This document shows, one piece after another, positions 5,917-10,426 of a stretch of DNA of 10,426 bases. The stretch comes from JAOUEA01 sp041287635. Lineage in GTDB: Bacteria > Actinomycetota > UBA4738 > HRBIN12. Under the pieces are notes generated by a model. It was not told the origin of the DNA. It worked only from the letters and a program-made list of their open reading frames with translations, and did not search any database. The stretch lies in assembly GCA_041287635.1 (NCBI GenBank), contig JBGGNG010000087.1, positions 1 through 10,426 of the forward strand, in the 5' to 3' direction. The position numbers and the translations under genes are program-made. Numbering within the stretch: the first letter of the stretch is position 1; each line of letters begins with the position of its first letter.

Positions 5917-7308
5917 ATGCGGAAGACCCGGACCACCGTCTTGACCACGGCCGCGCTGGTGGCGCTCGTCGCCACGTCGGTCTTCGCCTTCGGCTCGGGT
6001 CGAGGCGCCGGCCCCGCGCGCGAGCTTCGAGCGTCCGAGGTGATGGGACATGCCGGGGTGGCGGTCAGCCGAGCGGCGACCGGTCCGATCACGCGAGCGG
6101 AGGCGGCGGCGCTCGAGCCCCTCGCCGCGGCGCCCGGATGGGCCGGCGAGATCAAGATCGGCACCGAGGACACGTGGGAGCCGAGCATCGCGGCCGACCC
6201 GAGCGGTCCGTACGTCTACGTGATGTACAACCGGTTCGGGGGCCCGAAGGCGTGCAAGCAATGTCCGCCGATCCCGATGCTGCTCCGCGTCTCGAGCGAC
6301 AACGGCGCGACGTGGAGCGCCGAGAGCTACCCGTGTCCCTGCCCGGGCGTGAAGCAGTTCCAGTACGACCCGGTCGTGAAGGTCGCTTCCAACGGCGTGG
6401 TCTACGCGACCTGGATGAACAAGTACGACATGGTCTTCAGCAAGTCGACGAACCACGGCGCCACCTGGACGGCACCGATCGAGGTCTCGGGTTCGCCCTG
6501 GGGTGACAAGCCGTGGATCGGCGTGAGCCCCGACGGCGTGCACGTCTACATCGCCTATGCCACCAGCTCCGACGTCTGGGTTGCGGCGAGCCACAACTCG
6601 GGGGCCTCGTTCGCGCCGGCGGTGAAGCTCAACACCGACTCCGGCCGCTACCGCTACCCGAACGGGCTCGAGGTCCTCCCGAACGGCACGGCCGTGCTGT
6701 CGGCGTCGGACTACCCGGGAAGCAGCCAACAGGCGAGCGGATCGATCAACATCGAGACCTGGCGCACGACGAACGGCGGCTCGTCGTGGACCCGCACCGT
6801 GCTCGGCCAGGTGTCTACCGGCGTGAACTTCGAGACATCGTCGACCACGGCGCTCGCGAGCGACAGCGCCGGCACGCTCGTGGCGCTGTACTCGGGTGCG
6901 ACGAGCCTCGGGGGGAACGGGCACATCTGGTCGAGGCGATCGATCGACGGCGGCGTGACATGGGCGCCCGCGGTCGAGCTCGGCAACGGCGCCGCCAACG
7001 CGAGCTTCCCCGCGATCGCGGGTGGCGCGAGCGGACAGTTCCGCATCCACTACGCGGATAACCGGACCGGCGCCTGGAACACGTTCTACCGCTCGTCGAC
7101 CGACGGAGGGCAGTCGTGGAGCGCCGAGGTCGACATCTCCGACGCGGACTCGGGCTCCACGTACAAGACCGCCGCCGGTTTCGCGTCCGAGTACGGCGAC
7201 TACGGCGCGATCGACATCACGAACACCGGCAAGGCGGTCGCGGTGTGGGGCGAGGGCGCGAGCTTCTCGGCCGGCCCCGGCGGCATCTGGTTCAACCGGC
7301 TCCTCTAG
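5917..7308 (+). CDS. Exported sialidase-fold (six Asp-box) beta-propeller protein
   Basis: 463 residues with a clear N-terminal signal peptide: MRKTR, a hydrophobic core to about residue 22, then VFA-FG as likely cleavage at about 24. No lipobox cysteine is present, so it is secreted, not a lipoprotein. Six Asp-box (BNR) motifs of the S-x-D-x-G-x-T-W type start at residues 126 (SSDNGATW), 177 (STNHGATW), 225 (SHNSGASF), 284 (TTNGGSSW), 342 (SIDGGVTW) and 394 (STDGGQSW). Their regular 48-59 residue spacing predicts a six-bladed propeller. Near the C-terminus, EYGDYGAIDI followed by AVAVWGEG is common in annotated exo-sialidase-like proteins. I see no FRIP motif or obvious arginine triad, so true sialidase activity is doubtful. 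Two cysteine pairs (C113/C116, C140/C142) in blade one could form disulfides. The function is probably extracellular glycan or polymer binding or hydrolysis. Confidence 0.85.
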   Translation: MRKTRTTVLTTAALVALVATSVFAFGSGRGAGPARELRASEVMGHAGVAVSRAATGPITRAEAAALEPLAAAPGWAGEIKIGTEDTWEPSIAADPSGPYVYVMYNRFGGPKACKQCPPIPMLLRVSSDNGATWSAESYPCPCPGVKQFQYDPVVKVASNGVVYATWMNKYDMVFSKSTNHGATWTAPIEVSGSPWGDKPWIGVSPDGVHVYIAYATSSDVWVAASHNSGASFAPAVKLNTDSGRYRYPNGLEVLPNGTAVLSASDYPGSSQQASGSINIETWRTTNGGSSWTRTVLGQVSTGVNFETSSTTALASDSAGTLVALYSGATSLGGNGHIWSRRSIDGGVTWAPAVELGNGAANASFPAIAGGASGQFRIHYADNRTGAWNTFYRSSTDGGQSWSAEVDISDADSGSTYKTAAGFASEYGDYGAIDITNTGKAVAVWGEGASFSAGPGGIWFNRLL

Positions 7309-7311
7309 CGA

Positions 7312-8478
7312 TCAGGCCAGCAACCGCTCGGAGTACGGGTATGGCGCGAGCACCCGGCAGCCATCTCCGGTGACGAGGATCTCGTCGCCGAGCTTCACCC
7401 CGTCGCGCCCGCCGACCTCACCCGCGTAGAGCTCGACGACGAGCGCGGTGCCGTCCTCGAGCACGGTCCCGGGGTTGGGCTGCTCGTCGGCCGGATGACA
7501 CAGGCTCGGGTTCTCCTCCTCGAGCCCGATGCCGTGGAAGTAGCACTCGTAACGCTGCGCGACGAACCGCTCCGGGAAGGGCGGCGCCTCGGCGACGAGC
7601 TCCCCGCACGTCACGCCCGGTCGCACGAGCGACTTCATGGCCTCGAGCCACTCGTGCGACTCACGGTAGATCCCATGTTGCTCGGCGCTCACGGCATCGC
7701 CGACCGGGAACGTCCGCGAGACGCAGAAGAAACATCCCTCGATGCCGACGGTGTCGGTGTCGACGAAGACGAGGTCGCCCGGCTCCAGTCGTCGCTCGGT
7801 GGCTTCCGCGCGCCATGGGTTCGTGTTGGGCCCCGAGCAGACGGTCGTCGTGGCCAGGTACTCGCCACCCCCTCTGACCATCACGTCCGAGAGCACGGCG
7901 AGCAGCTCGCGTTCGGAGATCCCGGGCGCGATCGCGGCCTCGAACGCGGTGAGCATCTCCATCACGAGGGCGGCGTTGAGGTCGAACAGCTCGATCTCCT
8001 GCGAGGTCTTGACGCGACGGGCCTGCTGGGTGACCGGGGCGGAGTCGACGGGCCGGACCCCGCGGTCGAGCAGGGCGAGGAACGCCGGTGTGCCGAGGCG
8101 ATCGACCGCGACACGGTCCCCACGAGCTCCGAGCTCGCGCATCGCGGACAGCGTCTCGTCGGCCCAGATCGCCGCCTGTGATCCGGGGTCGTCGTAGAAC
8201 TCCCAGGCGTGCATCGGGCGTACGTCGGGAGCACGCAGCTTCGAGCGATGCACCGAGTTGCCGTGCTCGAACAGGATCGGGACGCCCTCCTGCGGGACGA
8301 CCGCACATCGGGCGAACGTGCTCATCGCGTAGACGGGCATCGCGGTCACCCCGGTCGCGTACCGCACGTTCGGCTCGTTCGCGAGCACGAGGACGTCGAC
8401 GTCGTGATCGCGCATCGCTCGCTGGAGCCGCGCGAGGCGCCCGAACCGCAGCCCTTCCAGGTCGACGTCGTGCGTCAC
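7312..8478 (-). CDS. M24 'pita-bread' fold protein with degenerate metal site (creatinase/DddP/Xaa-Pro peptidase-like)
   Basis: 388 residues: a creatinase-type N-terminal domain (about 10-150, with RLQRAMRDHDVDVLVL and NVRYATGV), then the pita-bread catalytic domain. M24 landmarks are VDTDTVG (Asp240, Asp242), SRTFPVGD (254-261), HGIGLEEENPSL (His315), VVELYAG (Glu349) and GVKLGDEILVT (360-370). Against metal-dependent aminopeptidases the second Asp ligand is Cys252, the second His of HGxGxxxHE is Glu322, and the last Glu ligand is Gly364. Peptidase activity is therefore unlikely. Relatives that do other chemistry include creatinase (metal-free), ectoine hydrolase and the DMSP lyase DddP, which as I recall shares the DTD arrangement. 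GTG 8478 overlaps the stop of the upstream dehydrogenase (GTGA), so translation is coupled. The stop faces that of the propeller gene across 3 nt. Family is sure, substrate unknown. Confidence 0.85.
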   Translation of the reverse strand: MTHDVDLEGLRFGRLARLQRAMRDHDVDVLVLANEPNVRYATGVTAMPVYAMSTFARCAVVPQEGVPILFEHGNSVHRSKLRAPDVRPMHAWEFYDDPGSQAAIWADETLSAMRELGARGDRVAVDRLGTPAFLALLDRGVRPVDSAPVTQQARRVKTSQEIELFDLNAALVMEMLTAFEAAIAPGISERELLAVLSDVMVRGGGEYLATTTVCSGPNTNPWRAEATERRLEPGDLVFVDTDTVGIEGCFFCVSRTFPVGDAVSAEQHGIYRESHEWLEAMKSLVRPGVTCGELVAEAPPFPERFVAQRYECYFHGIGLEEENPSLCHPADEQPNPGTVLEDGTALVVELYAGEVGGRDGVKLGDEILVTGDGCRVLAPYPYSERLLA

Positions 8479-9428
8479 GGGAATTCGATCGTGCGGCCGA
8501 TGTCACGTTCGAGCGCACGGTCGTAGCACAGCGCGCCGAGCGCCACGTCGTCCATCGCGATACCCATGTCGAGGAACATCCGCCGTCCGCTCGTCGGCAC
8601 CTCCAACTCTCCCGCGACGATCTGGGCCAGCTCCCCGTCGGGGTCACGGAACCCGTGCCAGTGCCGATCGGCGACCGACGCGTACTGTCCGGGCTCGTCG
8701 ACCACGTAGAGGGTCGCCGCCATCGCCGCCTCCGCACCGAGCGCGTCGTCGTAGTCGACGGGCAACAGCACGGCGTCCGAGTGGGTGTTCGCGGCGTCGA
8801 GCCGAGGTTCGAGCGGCACCGTCACCACCGTGACGACGAGATCGGCTCCCTCGAGTGCATCACGCGCGTCGGAGGCCACCACCCCTTCCCGGTCGCCCGC
8901 GAGGGCGAGCAGCGCCCGCGACGCATCGGGCACCGCGTCGAAGACCCTCACCTGCTCGATGCCGGGGCGCTGCTCGAGCAGCAGCTCGAGGTGCCGCCGA
9001 CCCTGCACGCCGGCCCCGACGATCGCGAGCCGCTCCGGCTGGTCCGGCACGTGACGCATCACGACGCCGGAGACACCGGCGGTGCGCATCTCGGTGATCC
9101 ACCCACCGTCGATCAGCGCGAGCGGCCGGCCGGTCTCGGCGTCGGTCAGCACGAAGACCCCGTAGACGTACGGCAGGCCCTTGGCCCGGTTCTGCTCGTA
9201 CCCGGCGACCCACTTGATGCCGACGCGATCGCTGCCGCCGAGGTAGGCGGGCATCGCGTTGATGAATGCATCCTCGCGCGGACGTACCGCCGGCTTCGGG
9301 GGATTCTGCACGAGCCCGGCAGCCTTCTGCCGGAACGCATCTTCGAGCACATCGACGACGTCGGACCAGGAGAGCGCGAGCGACTCGAGCTCGTCTCGCC
9401 CGAGCACGAGCATCCCGTCCGCCGCCAT
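8475..9428 (-). CDS. Ornithine cyclodeaminase / mu-crystallin family NAD(P)-dependent enzyme
   Basis: 317 residues, the usual family length. The substrate-binding half shows FINAMPAYLGG (55-65), GIKWVAGY with the family lysine Lys72, and DGGWITEMRTAG (107-118) with the carboxylate-binding Arg115. The Rossmann half begins with IVGAGVQGRRHLE (GxGxxG at 138-143). The C-terminus carries FLDMGIAMDDVALGALCYDRA, where OCD proteins have a conserved aspartate-rich helix start. The family covers ornithine cyclodeaminase, alanine dehydrogenase, ketimine reductases and opine-type synthases; the reaction here cannot be assigned. ATG 9428 has no Shine-Dalgarno but lies 6 nt after a TAGACT box, suggesting a leaderless transcript. 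An internal ATG at residue 6 is an alternative. It overlaps the M24 gene by 4 nt, so the two products probably act in one pathway. Confidence 0.88.
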   Translation of the reverse strand: MAADGMLVLGRDELESLALSWSDVVDVLEDAFRQKAAGLVQNPPKPAVRPREDAFINAMPAYLGGSDRVGIKWVAGYEQNRAKGLPYVYGVFVLTDAETGRPLALIDGGWITEMRTAGVSGVVMRHVPDQPERLAIVGAGVQGRRHLELLLEQRPGIEQVRVFDAVPDASRALLALAGDREGVVASDARDALEGADLVVTVVTVPLEPRLDAANTHSDAVLLPVDYDDALGAEAAMAATLYVVDEPGQYASVADRHWHGFRDPDGELAQIVAGELEVPTSGRRMFLDMGIAMDDVALGALCYDRALERDIGRTIEFP

Positions 9429-9434
9429 AGGGGA

Positions 9435-9440
9435 AGTCTA
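9435..9440 (-). promoter_or_regulatory. Putative -10 element giving a leaderless mRNA for the OCD-family gene
   Basis: On the minus strand TAGACT (9440 down to 9435) is followed by six bases (TCCCCT) and then the ATG at 9428. A start 7 nt after the -10 would fall on the A of the ATG, the classic actinobacterial leaderless arrangement. No Shine-Dalgarno is present. No good -35 is seen, which is common for such promoters. Confidence 0.5.
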
Positions 9441-9480
9441 CGGACGCGATGAGCCCGCGTGCTGCTTCGCGGCGACCACG

Positions 9481-10426
9481 TCAGCCCACCAGGGACGGCC
9501 GGCGTTCACCGATCCGGGTCGCGCGTTCGAACGCGTGGGCAAGACGCAGCACACCCAGGTCGTCGCCGCGACGCCCGACGATCTGCAGACCGACCGGCAG
9601 GCCCTCATCGGTGAACCCGCACGGCACCGAGATCGCAGGGGACCCCGTGACCGTGATGCACCAACACGACTCCATCCAGTCGAGGTAGGTACGCATCGCC
9701 ACGCCGTCGACCTCGGTGGGGTATTCGACATCGATATCGAACGGCGGCACCTGCGTCACCGGCATCACCAGGAAGTCGAACCGGTCGAAGAACCGCGCGA
9801 CTCGCGAGACCAGCTCGGTATGCAGACGCTCGGCTCGGGCGATGTCGGCGTGGGTCAGCCGAAGACCCTCCTCGATGTTCCAGACCAGCGTGGCCTTCAT
9901 CTCGTGGCGGTGTGCCGCGAGCAGGTCGGCGAGATCGGCTGCGAACATGTGCGCCCGAATCGTGAGGAACACCTCCCGTGCGTCGGCGAGGTCCGGGAAC
10001 GACGCTTCGGTCCGGCACCCGAGGGCCTCGAACGTGGCGCGCGTGGCATCGACGAGCCGAGGGATCTGCGGATCGAACGGCATCGAGCCTCCCGCCGTGG
10101 GCGCCCACGCGATCGACGGCGCACCGAGGTCGGCGTCGAGCGGCGGCGCGAACGTGACCCCCGGCTCGGGCAGCGAGATCGGCACCCGGGGGTCCGGCCC
10201 CGCGAGCGCCGAGAGCAACAGAGCGGCGTCCTCGACCGACCGCCCCATCGGGCCGTCGACCGAAAGGTCCTGCCACGCGTTCGAGGACGGCCACGACGGC
10301 ACCCGCCCCGGCGACGGCCGGAACCCCACCACGTTGCAGAAGGAGGCCGGGTTGCGCAGTGAACCGCCGAGATCGCTGCCGTCGGCGATCGGCACCATGC
10401 CGCACGCGAGCGCGACGGCCGCCCCG
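9481..10426 (-). CDS. Amidase signature family hydrolase (N-terminus outside window)
   Basis: The frame enters from the right edge and ends with TGA at 9483-9481; 314 residues are visible. At the edge GAAVALACGMVPIADGSDLGGSLRNPASFCNVVGF-like residues form the amidase signature. The nucleophilic Ser is in DLGGSLRNP (codon 10362-10360). The cis-Ser of GGSSGG and the catalytic Lys would lie just upstream, outside the window. Further family features are RSVEDAALLLSALAG and the C-terminal CGFTDEGLPVGLQIVGRRGDD. Members are usually 450-480 residues, so roughly 150 are missing. It would release ammonia or an amine from an amide; the substrate is not predictable. The gap to the OCD-family gene is 52 nt and holds a likely promoter, so co-transcription is possible but not required. 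Confidence 0.9.
   Translation of the reverse strand, partial: GAAVALACGMVPIADGSDLGGSLRNPASFCNVVGFRPSPGRVPSWPSSNAWQDLSVDGPMGRSVEDAALLLSALAGPDPRVPISLPEPGVTFAPPLDADLGAPSIAWAPTAGGSMPFDPQIPRLVDATRATFEALGCRTEASFPDLADAREVFLTIRAHMFAADLADLLAAHRHEMKATLVWNIEEGLRLTHADIARAERLHTELVSRVARFFDRFDFLVMPVTQVPPFDIDVEYPTEVDGVAMRTYLDWMESCWCITVTGSPAISVPCGFTDEGLPVGLQIVGRRGDDLGVLRLAHAFERATRIGERRPSLVG

Noticed and set aside
4377..6188. 603-residue antisense open frame spanning the oxidoreductase, acidic protein and lgt genes
   Set aside because: Low-complexity Arg/Asp/Glu/His-rich translation crossing three convincing genes on the other strand. It is an effect of high GC.
8088..9452. 454-residue plus-strand open frame over the OCD and M24 genes
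   Set aside because: It is antisense to two genes with clear motifs and a coupled 4-nt overlap. Its translation is Arg/His-rich with no recognisable domain.
1..10426. CRISPR array, insertion sequence, tRNA or phage genes
   Set aside because: No spaced repeat series, terminal inverted repeats, transposase motifs, tRNA-like cloverleaf or phage proteins were seen on either strand.

Overview
The window is GC-rich bacterial DNA with almost no non-coding space. Long spurious antisense reading frames, frequent GTG starts, ATGA/GTGA stop-start overlaps and an F420-type luciferase-like oxidoreductase all fit a high-GC actinomycete-like (Actinomycetota) genome. Another high-GC, F420-using lineage such as Chloroflexota cannot be excluded. 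There are no RNA genes, insertion sequences, CRISPR arrays or phage genes, and no gene-free stretch longer than about 80 bases.

Layout, left to right. (1) 1-1239, plus strand: the last codons of one probable ABC-2 membrane subunit, overlapping by 4 nt a complete ABC-2 type permease. (2) 1318-4651, plus strand: a tight three-gene operon with two 14-nt gaps, encoding a beta-ureidopropionase-like nitrilase-superfamily amidohydrolase, a dihydropyrimidinase/hydantoinase, and an F420-dependent LLM-class oxidoreductase of the CPS_4043 type. (3) 4704-4958: a small, extremely acidic, alanine-rich protein of unknown function, followed by a GC-rich hairpin. (4) 5034-5840: a divergent Lgt (prolipoprotein diacylglyceryl transferase). 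(5) 5917-7308: an exported six-Asp-box beta-propeller protein. (6) 7312-10426, minus strand, in transcription order from the right edge: an amidase-signature hydrolase (N-terminus outside the window), an ornithine cyclodeaminase/mu-crystallin family dehydrogenase, and an M24 'pita-bread' fold protein whose metal site is degenerate. The propeller gene and the M24 gene converge with only 3 nt between their stop codons.

How the genes may work together. The hydantoinase and carbamoyl-amide hydrolase are steps two and three of reductive pyrimidine (or cyclic ureide) breakdown, releasing CO2 and ammonia. The co-operonic LLM oxidoreductase sits where the first step, reduction of the pyrimidine ring, would be needed. 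This makes a candidate F420- or flavin-dependent replacement for classical dihydropyrimidine dehydrogenase, which is an inference from gene order. The minus-strand amidase/OCD/M24 set also looks like catabolism of a small nitrogen compound, but its substrate cannot be read from sequence. The two sets together suggest a nitrogen-scavenging neighbourhood. The most interesting points are the LLM-hydantoinase-ureidopropionase operon, the M24 protein with Cys and Gly at expected metal-ligand positions, and the divergent Lgt.
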